Position numbers and translations under genes: made by a program. The notes under the pieces were generated by a model, which made no database searches, had not been told where the DNA came from, and worked only from the letters and a program-made list of their open reading frames with translations. DNA of 64,000 bases from Streptomyces sp. NRRL B-1140 (GTDB lineage Bacteria > Actinomycetota > Actinomycetes > Streptomycetales > Streptomycetaceae): positions 62,001 to 126,000 of the forward strand of contig NZ_LGEA01000114.1 of NCBI RefSeq assembly GCF_001280065.1. The letters are read 5' to 3'. Of this stretch, positions 25,436 to 33,866 are shown in pieces; position 1 is the stretch's first letter, and every line of letters starts with the position of its first letter.

Positions 25436-27581
25436 GGATCACGAGCTCCCGCGTCGCCCTCGTCATCGCCACATAGCGGTCGACGGCACCCTCGACACCG
25501 TCGCCGAAGTCCTCCGGGTCGACCAGGACCACCAGGTCGAACTCCAGCCCCTTCGACAGCTCCGGGGTCAGCGACCGGACGCGGGCCGAGGCCGGCCGGA
25601 ACGCCGGGTCTCCGATCACACAGGCGATCCCGTCGGCGTGCCCGGCCAGCCATGTGTCGAGGATCGACGTCAGCTCGGCGGCCGGCCCGTGGCGGACGGG
25701 GACGCCCCCGCTGCGGATCGACACCGGCACGTTGGCGTCCGGCAGCACGGCCCGGATGACCGGCTCGGCCTCCGCCATGATCTCCTGCGGAGTCCGGTAG
25801 TTGACGCTCAGTGAGGCCATCTCGACCCGGTCCAGCCCGACCCGCTCCAGGCGTTCCCGCCACGACTCCGTGAACCCGTGCCGGGCCTGCGCGCGGTCAC
25901 CGACGATGGTGAAGCTCCTGGACGGGCAGCGCCGCAGCAGCATCTGCCACTGCGCGTCGGTGAGTTCCTGCGCCTCGTCCACGACGATGTGTGCGAACGG
26001 TCCGGCGAGCCGGTCCGGTTCGGCGGTGGGCAGCGCGCTGTGGTCGACCAGGGAGTTGCGCATGTCCTGGCCGTGCAGCATGACCAGTACGCCTTCGCCG
26101 TCGTCGTGGCTGTGGGCCTCCAGCAGGTTGCCGATGACGTCGGCCATGCCCTGCTGCTGTGCGGCGAGGGCGGCCTCCTGCCGGCGCCTGCGCCGTGCGG
26201 CGTCCGGGTCGCCGAGCCGATGGCGTGCCGCGTCCAGCAGCGGCAGGTCGGACACGGTCCAGGCGTGCGGCTGCGCGCGTTGCAGGGTGCGCACCTGGTC
26301 GCGGTCGAGCCAGGGCGCGCACATGCGCAAGTAGGCGGGCACGGACCAGAGGTCCCCGACGAGGTCGGTCGCCTCGAGCAGCGGCCAGGCACGGTTGAAG
26401 ACCGTGAGCAGGTCCCGGTCCCGCGACAGCGCCTTGCGGAGCGGCTCCTCGGGGACGTCGCCCTCGTGCTTGTCCACGAGGATCGTGAGCAGTTCCTCCC
26501 AGACCTGCTCGCGCGCCTCGTTGTGCGGCGTGCCGGGTTCGGCCGCGTCGAAGGCCGCCGCCCAGTCGTGGTCGCCCAGGCGGACGTCGGACCAGTGGGT
26601 CGTGACCGTCATCGCCTCGGTGGGCGGCTCCTCGTAGAACCGGACGGCCTTCTCGATCGCCCGCACCATGTCCGCGGACGACTTCAGACGGGCCACCTCC
26701 GGGTCGGTCTCGGCCGCCGCGGTGGCGCCCTCGTCGACGAGGTCCGCCAGCAGGCAGGTCTGCACACCCTCTTCGCCGAGGCTGGGCAGAACGTCGGACA
26801 CGTAGGACAGGTAGGGCCGGTGCGGACCGACGAACAGCACCCCGCCCCGGCGGTGCTGCCCGAGGCGCGGGTCGCAGTGGAGGAGGTAGGCGGAGCGGTG
26901 CAGGGCGACGACGGTCTTGCCGGTGCCCGGGCCGCCGTCGACGACCAGAGCGCCGCGGGAACCGGCGCGGATGACGGCGTCCTGGTCGGCCTGGATGGTG
27001 CCCAGCACGTCCCGCATGCGGGGCGAGCGGTTGGTGCCGAGGCTCGCGATGAAGGCGGACTGGTCGTCGAGGGCGGCGTGCCCGGCGAACGCGTCGGCGG
27101 CGAACACCTCGTCCCAGTAGTCGCTGATCCTGCCGTCGGTCCAGCGGTAGCGGCGGCGGCTGGTCAGACCCATCGGGTTGCCGTGAGTCGCCCCGAAGAA
27201 CGGCTCGGCTGCCGGGGAACGCCAGTCGACCAGCAGCCGGCGTCCCTCGCTGTCCGTGAGGCCGAGCCGTCCCACGTACACGGGCCCGGAGCCGTCCGCG
27301 CCGACCATGCGCCCGAGACACAGGTCCAGTCCGAAGCGGCGCAGGGCGCGCAGGCGCGTGGTCAGCCGGTGGATCTCGGCGTCGCGGTCCATGGCCTGCC
27401 TGCCCTTGCCGCCGGGCGCCCTGCGCTCGGCCTCCAGACGGTCGGACAGTTCCGCGACGGACTGCTCCAGGCAGTCGGCGACGGCGGCGAAGTGCCGCTC
27501 GTCCCCGGCGATCGACGCCGGGGTGGCCTTGTGCGCGAGGCGGCCGGGAAGATCGAACGCGCTCGTTGTCGCAGGGGTCAC
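25422..27581 (-). CDS. helR: HelR, RNA polymerase-recycling motor ATPase (rifamycin tolerance)
   Basis: This 719-residue superfamily 1 helicase-like ATPase of the HelD/HelR group binds RNA polymerase and displaces it from DNA; Streptomyces HelR also dislodges rifamycins from the enzyme and gives tolerance. Residues about 25-90 form the N-terminal coiled-coil arm. Walker A is DGGPGTGKTVVALHR (about 215-229), Walker B is HIVVDEAQELTDAQW, and late motifs include VNYRTPQEIM and GLEFDLVVLVDPEDF. It lacks the nuclease or DNA-repair domains of UvrD/RecB proteins. An inverted repeat resembling a rifamycin-associated element lies about 55-80 bp upstream, supporting the HelR assignment over a generic HelD. 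Confidence 0.92.
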   Translation of the reverse strand: MTPATTSAFDLPGRLAHKATPASIAGDERHFAAVADCLEQSVAELSDRLEAERRAPGGKGRQAMDRDAEIHRLTTRLRALRRFGLDLCLGRMVGADGSGPVYVGRLGLTDSEGRRLLVDWRSPAAEPFFGATHGNPMGLTSRRRYRWTDGRISDYWDEVFAADAFAGHAALDDQSAFIASLGTNRSPRMRDVLGTIQADQDAVIRAGSRGALVVDGGPGTGKTVVALHRSAYLLHCDPRLGQHRRGGVLFVGPHRPYLSYVSDVLPSLGEEGVQTCLLADLVDEGATAAAETDPEVARLKSSADMVRAIEKAVRFYEEPPTEAMTVTTHWSDVRLGDHDWAAAFDAAEPGTPHNEAREQVWEELLTILVDKHEGDVPEEPLRKALSRDRDLLTVFNRAWPLLEATDLVGDLWSVPAYLRMCAPWLDRDQVRTLQRAQPHAWTVSDLPLLDAARHRLGDPDAARRRRRQEAALAAQQQGMADVIGNLLEAHSHDDGEGVLVMLHGQDMRNSLVDHSALPTAEPDRLAGPFAHIVVDEAQELTDAQWQMLLRRCPSRSFTIVGDRAQARHGFTESWRERLERVGLDRVEMASLSVNYRTPQEIMAEAEPVIRAVLPDANVPVSIRSGGVPVRHGPAAELTSILDTWLAGHADGIACVIGDPAFRPASARVRSLTPELSKGLEFDLVVLVDPEDFGDGVEGAVDRYVAMTRATRELVILTSP

Positions 27582-27635
27582 GTCATGCTCCCGTTTCCGC
27601 AGGTCCTGGGCTTAGGCCGGATATCTTGCGGCAGA

Positions 27636-27662
27636 CGGGGGGCCTTGCCGCAAGGCCCCCCG
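27636..27662. promoter_or_regulatory. Candidate rifamycin-associated element (RAE) between helR and a divergent oxidoreductase gene
   Basis: A perfect inverted repeat of two 12-nt arms around CCG reads, on the helR strand, GGGGCC-TTGCGGCAA-GGCCCC at its core. This closely resembles the published RAE found before rifamycin-resistance genes. It ends 54 bp before the helR start codon. It also overlaps the -35 box of a divergent promoter. The resemblance is from memory of the consensus and judged by eye. Confidence 0.7.
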
Positions 27663-27673
27663 TGGGCTATAAC
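27645..27673 (+). promoter_or_regulatory. Vegetative-type promoter facing the Gfo/Idh/MocA gene
   Basis: TTGCCG (27645-27650) and TATAAC (27668-27673) are separated by exactly 17 nt, a very good housekeeping sigma match. The -35 box lies within the candidate RAE. Transcription would start near 27680. Confidence 0.55.
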
Positions 27674-27681
27674 TTGAGACA

Positions 27682-27709
27682 GGCAAGGAGAGCACTCCTC
27701 GCCTTTTTT
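27682..27709 (+). terminator. Intrinsic-terminator-like hairpin right after the divergent promoter
   Basis: Arms 27682-27690 and 27695-27703 form 8 base pairs with one A/C mismatch and an AGCA loop, followed directly by six T residues (27704-27709). U-tract terminators are rare in Streptomyces. The predicted transcription start is at the base of the hairpin, so most transcripts would end after about 30 nt, before the downstream gene. It could act as an attenuator. Confidence 0.5.
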
Positions 27710-27785
27710 GTTGCCCGCCCCTGGTGCCCACCGGCCGTTTTCCTGTGGCACGCTCGTCGTTCTGGCAGCGTGGAGAGGCGGCGGC

Positions 27786-28661
27786 ATGCGCATAGGACTG
27801 CTCGGCACCGGACCTTGGGCACGGATGGCCCACGCCCCCGCACTGAGCGGGCACGGGCAGCTGGACTTCACGGGCGTGTGGGGCCGTCGCCCCGAGGCCG
27901 CGAAGGAACTGGCCGAGCGGCACGGTGTCCGTGCCTACGACGCTGCCGACGAGCTGTTCGCCGACGTGGACGCGGTGGCCGTCGCGCTGCCGCCGCAGGT
28001 GCAGGCCGAACTCGCCGCGCGGGCGGCGCGGGCCGGGTGCCATCTGCTGCTCGACAAGCCGCTCGCGCCGACGGTGGAGCAGGGACGCGCCGTGGTCGAG
28101 GCGGCCCGGGAGGCCGGTGTCGCCTCGGTCGTGTTCTTCACGACCCGCTTCCAGCCCGAGCCGGCGGCGTGGATCGCCGAACAGGCGGCTGTGCCGGGCT
28201 GGTTCACCGCCCGGGCCGAGTGGCTCGGGGCGGTGTTCACCAGCGAGAGCCCCTTCGCGACGCCGTGGCGGCGGGAGAAGGGCGCCCTGTGGGACGTCGG
28301 CCCGCACGCCCTGTCCGTCCTGCTGCCGGTCCTCGGTGACGTGCGGCGCGTGACCGCGGCGGCGTACGGCCCCGGCGACACGGCGCACGTCGTCCTCGAC
28401 CACGCCGGTGGCGCGTCGAGCACCCTCACCTTGAGCCTGACGGCGCCGCCCGCCGCGGCCGGTGCCGCCCTGGAGTTGCGCGGAGAGGCCGGGGTCACGG
28501 CGCTTCCGGACGGCTCCGACGGCGCGGTGCCCGCGCTGATGCGTGCCGCGGACGCGCTGCTCGACGCCGCCCGGACCGGTCGCCCGCACGCCTGCGACGC
28601 GGCGTTCGGCCTGCGGGTCACGGAGATCCTCACGGCGGCCCAGGAGTTGCTGAACCCCTGA
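27786..28661 (+). CDS. Gfo/Idh/MocA-family NAD(P)-dependent oxidoreductase
   Basis: This 291-residue protein has a Rossmann N-terminal domain (MRIGLLGTGPWARMAH dinucleotide loop, then AVALPP) and the family's LLDKPLA motif with the catalytic-region Lys, followed by the C-terminal alpha/beta domain with LWDVGPHALSVLL. Such enzymes oxidise or reduce sugars or cyclitols. ATG 27786 follows GGAGAGG. It is divergent from helR and its promoter overlaps the candidate RAE, so its expression may be linked to the rifamycin response; no biochemical link is evident. Confidence 0.9.
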   Translation: MRIGLLGTGPWARMAHAPALSGHGQLDFTGVWGRRPEAAKELAERHGVRAYDAADELFADVDAVAVALPPQVQAELAARAARAGCHLLLDKPLAPTVEQGRAVVEAAREAGVASVVFFTTRFQPEPAAWIAEQAAVPGWFTARAEWLGAVFTSESPFATPWRREKGALWDVGPHALSVLLPVLGDVRRVTAAAYGPGDTAHVVLDHAGGASSTLTLSLTAPPAAAGAALELRGEAGVTALPDGSDGAVPALMRAADALLDAARTGRPHACDAAFGLRVTEILTAAQELLNP

Positions 28662-28715
28662 GCACGCGGACGGTCCCGGAGCTGCTGGTCCCCGAGCGTG
28701 CGGGCGGCCCTGGCG

Positions 28716-29603
28716 CTAGGCCGGTTCGAAGTTGAGCCGCTCCTTCACCACCGGGTAGCCGGCCTTGGCGAAGTTCGCCGCCATGGGGAAGTTGCCCTGG
28801 TCCGTGGCGGCGGCGACGAACTCCGCCCCCTGCTCGGCCAGGAAGTGCGTGCACTCGGCCAGCAGGTCGTAGGCGTAGCCGTGGCCGCGGTGCTCCGGAA
28901 GGACGCCGATGAATCCGACGCAGGGACCCGTCGGGTTGTGGGCCGGGACGTGGATGCCGACCGGGTCGCCCTGCGCCGTGTACGCCACCTGCCACCACTC
29001 GCGCGGTGACGGGCACCAGTGGAAGAAGTCGAGTTCCTCCTGGGCCGCCCGGTCCGGCCCGCCCTGCTCGATGGCCTTGAGCGCGTGCGCGTCCAGGGTG
29101 ACGGAGTGGATGCGGCGCAGGGCGTCGAAGAACACGGCGTCGTCGGGCTCGGCGCGGAACTCCAGGCGGCGTGGCCGCTCGGGCAGGCCGCGGTCGGGGG
29201 TCCAGCGGTACAGGAGGCGTTCGACCAGGAGGTCGTAGCCGGCGGTCCGGGCGGCGGTGAAGCGGGTCTCGGCGGCAGCGCGCAGGGCGGGGTCGTCACG
29301 CCAGCCGGCGGGCAGGTTCAGCTCCAGTTCGACCTGCCAGGGGGCGGAACGCAGGAGTGCGGCGCCCGCCTCCTCCTCGCCCTCGGCCACGTCGAACCAG
29401 TTGAGGTTGACGGGCTCGCTGTCGTCGGGGCCGCCCCACCAGGCGCCGCGGGCGACGACACGGCCGTCGCGCAGGGCCACACGCTTCCAGTCGGGGCGGT
29501 GCCGGGTCAGCCGGTGGCCCTCACGGGCGCCCAGCGGGTCGGGCAGGGTGTCGAAGAGTTCGGCGTCGCTCGTGTCGAGCGCGCGGATGACCACGTCGGT
29601 CAT
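28716..29603 (-). CDS. GNAT-family N-acetyltransferase
   Basis: This 295-residue protein has a C-terminal GNAT fold: VGFIGVLPEHRGHGYAYDLL contains the acetyl-CoA pyrophosphate-binding R-x-x-G-x-G/A motif, and GNFPMAANFAKAGY fits the last strand and helix. The N-terminal half (RALDTSDAELFDTLPDP onward) could be a degenerate second GNAT domain. ATG 29603 is preferred; the frame extends 127 codons upstream but that part is low-complexity and antisense-like. The substrate is unknown. Confidence 0.88.
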   Translation of the reverse strand: MTDVVIRALDTSDAELFDTLPDPLGAREGHRLTRHRPDWKRVALRDGRVVARGAWWGGPDDSEPVNLNWFDVAEGEEEAGAALLRSAPWQVELELNLPAGWRDDPALRAAAETRFTAARTAGYDLLVERLLYRWTPDRGLPERPRRLEFRAEPDDAVFFDALRRIHSVTLDAHALKAIEQGGPDRAAQEELDFFHWCPSPREWWQVAYTAQGDPVGIHVPAHNPTGPCVGFIGVLPEHRGHGYAYDLLAECTHFLAEQGAEFVAAATDQGNFPMAANFAKAGYPVVKERLNFEPA

Positions 29604-29917
29604 GGGGGTGTCCTCCGGGACGCATACGGCTCGGAGCGCTCCCGGTCGGTCAGTCGCAGCACGCCGGGACAACGGGGAGGGAGCGCGGGATCGGTGTGAA
29701 CTGCACGGCTCTGCCCTCCTTCCACAGGTCTCGGGGCGTGGCGCGGCACACGCTACGGGGTCTTCGGGCGGGAGGTCCACCGATTTCAGGCACGTCTCGA
29801 CGACCGCTCGAGAGGGCGGCCGGGCGGCGGCCGTCACCCCCGAGAGGTGGCCACCCGGCGGCCCGCGGCGGTGCGGTCCCGGGTGCGGCGGCCGGTCGGC
29901 CGTAGCAGCGTGGTGGT

Positions 29918-31039
29918 GTGAGCAGTGTGCGCGGCCGGCCAGCGCGCCGGGACTCGGACCGGCGTGGCTGGCTGCGCGGCGCACCCCCGCCCCTGTGGGC
30001 CCGGGTGCTGCCGTCGGCGCTGCTGGCGGGCGTCTGCCTGGCGGAGCTGATCGCCCCGGAGCCGCTCGACATCGGCTTCCTGCTGGGGGCCATCCCGCCG
30101 CTGGCCGTGCTGGCGCACGGTCCGGTGGCGACGGCGGTGCTCGGCGCGCTGGTGGTGGTCGTGCTGACCGTGCCCGTCTTCAACCTCGACGATCCCGGCA
30201 GCACCGACCTGCTGACCGTGTGCTTCGTCTCGGTGCTGAGTGTGCTGCTGTCGTACGTCCGATCCCGGCGGGATGCCCAGCTGGTCACCGAGCGGGCCGT
30301 CGCCGAGGTCGCGCAGCGGGCCGTGGTGCCGCCGCTGCCGGACCGGGTCGGGCCGGTGCGGTGCGCGGGGCTGTACCGGGCCGCGCAGCGCGGGACGCTG
30401 GTCGGCGGTGACTTCTTCGACGTACGGGCGGGCCCCTACGGCGTACGGGCGGTCATGGGTGATGTGCAGGGGCACGGGCTGTCGGCCGTGGCCACGGTCG
30501 CCTCGCTGCTGGGCGCCTTCCGGGAGGCGGTGCTGGACCAGCCGGACCCGGAGGCGGTGGCGGCCCGGCTCGACCGGAGGCTGGCGGTGGACTCCGCGGG
30601 CGATCCGCACGCCGAGCTGTTCGCCACGGCGGTGCTGCTCGATTTCTCCGCCGACGCCGGGTTGGTGCGGATCGTGGCGTGCGGGCAGGCCGGGCCGCTG
30701 CTGCTGCGGGACGGCAGGGCCGTGGAGCTGGACGTCGAGCCGTGCACACCGCTGGGTCTCGGTCTCGCCGAGGCGGCTCCGCCCCGGGTCGTCTCGGTTC
30801 CGCTGAGGGCCGGTGACCGGCTCTTCCTCGCCTCCGACGGGGTGACCGAGGCCAGGGACACGCACGGGGTCTTCTATCCCCTGGCCGAACGGCTGCCGGG
30901 CCTCGCCGCCGAGGATCCGGTCGCGCTGGCGGAGCGGGTGTGGACCGACCTCGTGCGGCACTGCCCGGACGTGCAGGACGACGTCACGATGCTGGTGCTC
31001 GCGCCGCGTACGCGCGGCGGCGCGGGCGGGTCCTCCTGA
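29918..31039 (+). CDS. Membrane-anchored SpoIIE-type (PP2C) protein phosphatase
   Basis: This 373-residue protein has about three membrane helices in residues 28-112, then a PP2C/SpoIIE Ser/Thr phosphatase domain: GTLVGGDFFDV and AVMGDVQGHGLSAV hold the metal-binding Asp residues, LFLASDGVTEARD is the next motif and DDVTMLVLAPR the last. In Streptomyces such enzymes typically dephosphorylate anti-anti-sigma factors. No partner kinase or anti-sigma gene is adjacent. A GTG start at 29918 is assumed; the upstream gap to the GNAT gene (29604-29917, 314 bases) holds the divergent promoters but no recognisable motif. Confidence 0.9.
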   Translation: MSSVRGRPARRDSDRRGWLRGAPPPLWARVLPSALLAGVCLAELIAPEPLDIGFLLGAIPPLAVLAHGPVATAVLGALVVVVLTVPVFNLDDPGSTDLLTVCFVSVLSVLLSYVRSRRDAQLVTERAVAEVAQRAVVPPLPDRVGPVRCAGLYRAAQRGTLVGGDFFDVRAGPYGVRAVMGDVQGHGLSAVATVASLLGAFREAVLDQPDPEAVAARLDRRLAVDSAGDPHAELFATAVLLDFSADAGLVRIVACGQAGPLLLRDGRAVELDVEPCTPLGLGLAEAAPPRVVSVPLRAGDRLFLASDGVTEARDTHGVFYPLAERLPGLAAEDPVALAERVWTDLVRHCPDVQDDVTMLVLAPRTRGGAGGSS

Positions 31040-31166
31040 CATCGGCGGCCGGCGGCGGGGCCGCGCTCTCCGGATGCACGCCGCGCTCGGGCGGGGAATG
31101 GTGATATCGGACCGGTTTTTCAGCACCGGGGCCGCCCCAGCGATCCGGACCCTAGGAGCAGAGAAC

Positions 31167-31373
31167 ATGTCGACGTCAGAGCCTGCCGCTTCCCGGCCGT
31201 CCGAGGACCGCGCCACCCCGGACCGCCTGCTCCACGCCCGCACCGGCACCGACGTGTCGCCGGAGGACCTCGTCCTCGCCTCGGGCAAGGACCTCAACCC
31301 GCACACCCTCGAGTGGGCCAAGCGCAAGCTGGCGGCGGAGGGACCTGCCGCCCTGGAGAAGCTGCTGCCCTAG
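31167..31373 (+). CDS. Small hypothetical protein
   Basis: This 68-residue soluble protein contains TPDRLLHARTGTDVSPEDLVLASGKDLNPHTLEWAKRKL as its core. No family function is known to me. TAGGAG lies about 8 nt upstream of ATG 31167. A strong hairpin follows. Confidence 0.75.
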   Translation: MSTSEPAASRPSEDRATPDRLLHARTGTDVSPEDLVLASGKDLNPHTLEWAKRKLAAEGPAALEKLLP

Positions 31374-31407
31374 CCATCCTCCTGTCGGCGCCCTCGGCAC
31401 GCGGAGA

Positions 31408-31448
31408 GCCACCGGGCCCGTGACGCTCGGCGTCACGGGCCCGGTGGC
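31408..31448. terminator. Perfect hairpin between convergent small gene and DUF5709 gene
   Basis: A 19-bp perfect stem (31408-31426 and 31430-31448) with a TCG loop lies between the two convergent stop codons. Confidence 0.75.
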
Positions 31449-31484
31449 CCCATGTGTGCCGGCGACCGCACGCCGGAGGGCGGG

Positions 31485-31991
31485 TCACACGCCGCCGTCG
31501 TCCTCGGGCAGTGCGCTGTCGTCCTCCACCACGTGCACGGCGGCCTCCTCCGCGCCGGCCGCCCCGCCGTCGATGCCGACGTCGGAGGCGACGGTCTCCT
31601 TGGTGGTGTCGGGGTGGGCGCCCTCGTCGGGGGCGACCAGGCGGCCCGCGCGGGCGGTGCCCGCCTCGGGGTCCACCGGTTCGCCGTCGCCGTCGGGGGT
31701 GTCCCCCACACCGTCCCCGGCGGGCTCGGCGGACACGTCGGGGACCTCCTGGGCCAGCCGTTCGTCGAGGCTCTCGCCCTCGTGCTGCTCGGCCGCGGTG
31801 GTGCCGCGCTTGGTGACGCCCAAGGGCTTCTCCGGCGGGGAGTAGCCCTCGTCGAGCGTGTCGTCGTACGTCCGTTCGTCGACGGCGTCCTGCAGGTCCA
31901 GCGGCGCGGCGTCCTCCTGCTCCTCGTTGGTACCGGTGGGCTGGTACGCGTCGTCCGCCATCGGTTCGGGGCGCATCGGTTCCGTGCCCAT
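31485..31991 (-). CDS. DUF5709 family acidic protein
   Basis: This 168-residue, strongly acidic, probably disordered protein matches DUF5709: DDTLDEGYSPPEKPLGVTKRG and ESLDERLAQEVPDV are characteristic, and Asp/Glu/Gly are abundant throughout. Function unknown. ATG 31991 is chosen; GTG 31994 or GTG 32012 are possible because AGGAAGG and AGGAG lie across this region. Confidence 0.82.
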   Translation of the reverse strand: MGTEPMRPEPMADDAYQPTGTNEEQEDAAPLDLQDAVDERTYDDTLDEGYSPPEKPLGVTKRGTTAAEQHEGESLDERLAQEVPDVSAEPAGDGVGDTPDGDGEPVDPEAGTARAGRLVAPDEGAHPDTTKETVASDVGIDGGAAGAEEAAVHVVEDDSALPEDDGGV

Positions 31992-32170
31992 CACTCCTGC
32001 CTTCCTGTCCACTTCTCGGCTCGTTCGTCTCGCCTGTCCGTTCCGCGTTTCCCGTTACGCGGGCTCTAACCTCGGCGGACGCCGGCCGGCGCCGGCAGTG
32101 CCCGAACCTCGCGGGGACCAACAGGAAGTTAAATCCGCGTGAGGCACCGGACATTACCCACCAGTCAATC

Positions 32171-32198
32171 TTGAAAGCTCAATCAGTAGGACTATCAT
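32171..32198 (+). promoter_or_regulatory. Promoter of the APC permease gene
   Basis: TTGAAA (32171-32176) and TATCAT (32193-32198) with a 16-nt spacer give a good vegetative promoter in an AT-rich patch. The implied leader to the start codon is about 180 nt and is the main content of the 394-base gap 31992-32385; I see no known riboswitch in it. Confidence 0.5.
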
Positions 32199-32385
32199 CA
32201 CTCGCACACACGGTGTGACCGGCTGTCGACGCGGCGGCAGCACGGGTATCCGCCACCCCTTCTCACGCCACCGGGACCGAGGCCACCCCTTTCCTCCATC
32301 CGGCGGCGAGCTTCACCCCCACCCCCCAACGCCTCCGGAACGGCCTGCCCGCCTCCGGTCGCGCACAAGCGAAAGCAGCGCATCC

Positions 32386-33855
32386 ATGAGCTACAGCAGG
32401 GGCAGAGGACTGCAGGCCAATGTCCTCAGCACGTTCGACACCGTGGTGATGGCGGTCGCGGGCAGCGCCCCGGCGTATTCACTGGCGGCGACCACGGCCG
32501 TGCTGGTCGCCGCGGTGGGGCTGGCGAGTCCGGCCGCCCTGCTGTACTGCGCGATACCCATGCTGGGCATCGCGCTGGCGTTCAGCTACCTCGGCCGGAT
32601 CGACGTCAACGCGGGCGCCAGCTACTCGTGGGTGGGACGCACGCTCCACCCCTTCCTCGGCTTCATCAGCGGCTGGGCGCTGGTGATCTCGGCGACGATC
32701 TTCATGGTGGCCGGTTCGCTGCCCGCGGGTTCGATGACGCTGGCGCTCTTCGACGAAGGTCTCGCCGACAACACCGCGCTGTCCACGGTGGTCGGCGCGG
32801 GCTGGTTCCTCATCATGCTGGGCGTGGTGCTCGGCGGCGCCCGGCTCACGGTCCGCGCCCAGCTGGTCATGTCCGGTGTCGAGCTGGCCGTCCTGGCACT
32901 GTTCGCGGTGCTCGCCTTCTTCCACACCGGCCATGCCCGCGCCTTCGACTGGTCCTGGCTCGGCTTCTCGCATTTCGACGGCATGGCGGGCTTCGCCTCG
33001 GGCGCGCTCATCGCGGCGTTCTACTACTGGGGCTGGGACGTCACCAGCAACCTCAGCGAGGAGACCCGCAACAGCCGCCGTACGACGGGCCTGGCGGGCC
33101 TGATCGGGGTGGGCATCGTGTTCCTGCTGTTCGAGGTGTTCACCATCGCGGTCAACGTCATCCTCACCTCGAAGCAGATCGAGGAGAACGACGCGAACGT
33201 GCTGGCGGTGCTCGGCGAGGAGATCTGGCCGGGCTGGGGCGGCAAGCTGCTCATCGTGGCCGTGATGCTGTCCACCATCGCCACCCTGGAGACGACGCTG
33301 ATCCAGGTGACGCGCTCGCTGTTCGCGATGGGCCGCGACGGTACGATGCCGTCGGCGCTGGGCCGGGTGCACCGCCGCTGGAACACGCCGTGGGTGGCCA
33401 TCGTGGTGGTCGGGTCCGTGGCGCTGGCGATGTTCATCGCCTCCAACGCCCTGGGCTCGGTGGGCGACATCCTCTCCGACGCCATCTCGGCGATCGGCCT
33501 GCAGATCGCCGTCTACTACGGTCTCGCGGGGCTCGCGGTGGTCGTCGCCTACCGGAAGATGCTGCTGAAGTCCCCGGCCAACTTCCTCTTCGGCGGCCTG
33601 TGGCCGCTGTGCGGTGCCCTGTTCATGTTCTGGGTGTTCGTGGAGTCGCTGGGAGAACTGAGCCGCGCCGCGATCTCGATCGGCATCGGCGGGCTCGCGG
33701 TCGGGCTCGTCCCGATGCTCTGGTACTGGAGGCAGGGCAGCGACTACTACCGGCCCGCGAAGCTGGACGCCTCGCGGGCGGTCGAGACGGATTACGTCCC
33801 CGACGAACTGGACGCCCACGCGCGGGTCCACGAGGGTCTGTCCACCGACTTCTGA
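32386..33855 (+). CDS. APC-superfamily amino acid permease
   Basis: This 489-residue integral membrane transporter has about 12 helices. Helix 1 reads MAVAGSAPAYSLAATTA, the unwound substrate-binding segment of APC permeases. Later landmarks are YSWVGRTLHPFLGF, SNLSEETRNSRRTTG and RSLFAMGRDGTMPSALGRVH, the latter conserved in amino acid/polyamine permeases. The substrate is not predictable. ATG 32386 is preceded by GAAAG; longer frames upstream lack membrane character. The next gene begins 11 bp downstream and is probably cotranscribed. Confidence 0.92.
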   Translation: MSYSRGRGLQANVLSTFDTVVMAVAGSAPAYSLAATTAVLVAAVGLASPAALLYCAIPMLGIALAFSYLGRIDVNAGASYSWVGRTLHPFLGFISGWALVISATIFMVAGSLPAGSMTLALFDEGLADNTALSTVVGAGWFLIMLGVVLGGARLTVRAQLVMSGVELAVLALFAVLAFFHTGHARAFDWSWLGFSHFDGMAGFASGALIAAFYYWGWDVTSNLSEETRNSRRTTGLAGLIGVGIVFLLFEVFTIAVNVILTSKQIEENDANVLAVLGEEIWPGWGGKLLIVAVMLSTIATLETTLIQVTRSLFAMGRDGTMPSALGRVHRRWNTPWVAIVVVGSVALAMFIASNALGSVGDILSDAISAIGLQIAVYYGLAGLAVVVAYRKMLLKSPANFLFGGLWPLCGALFMFWVFVESLGELSRAAISIGIGGLAVGLVPMLWYWRQGSDYYRPAKLDASRAVETDYVPDELDAHARVHEGLSTDF

Positions 33856-33866
33856 GGGGGCAGGCC

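Noticed and set aside
31074..31166. Longer start for the small gene ending at 31373
   Set aside because: The extra 31 codons have no ribosome binding site, whereas ATG 31167 has TAGGAG at proper spacing.
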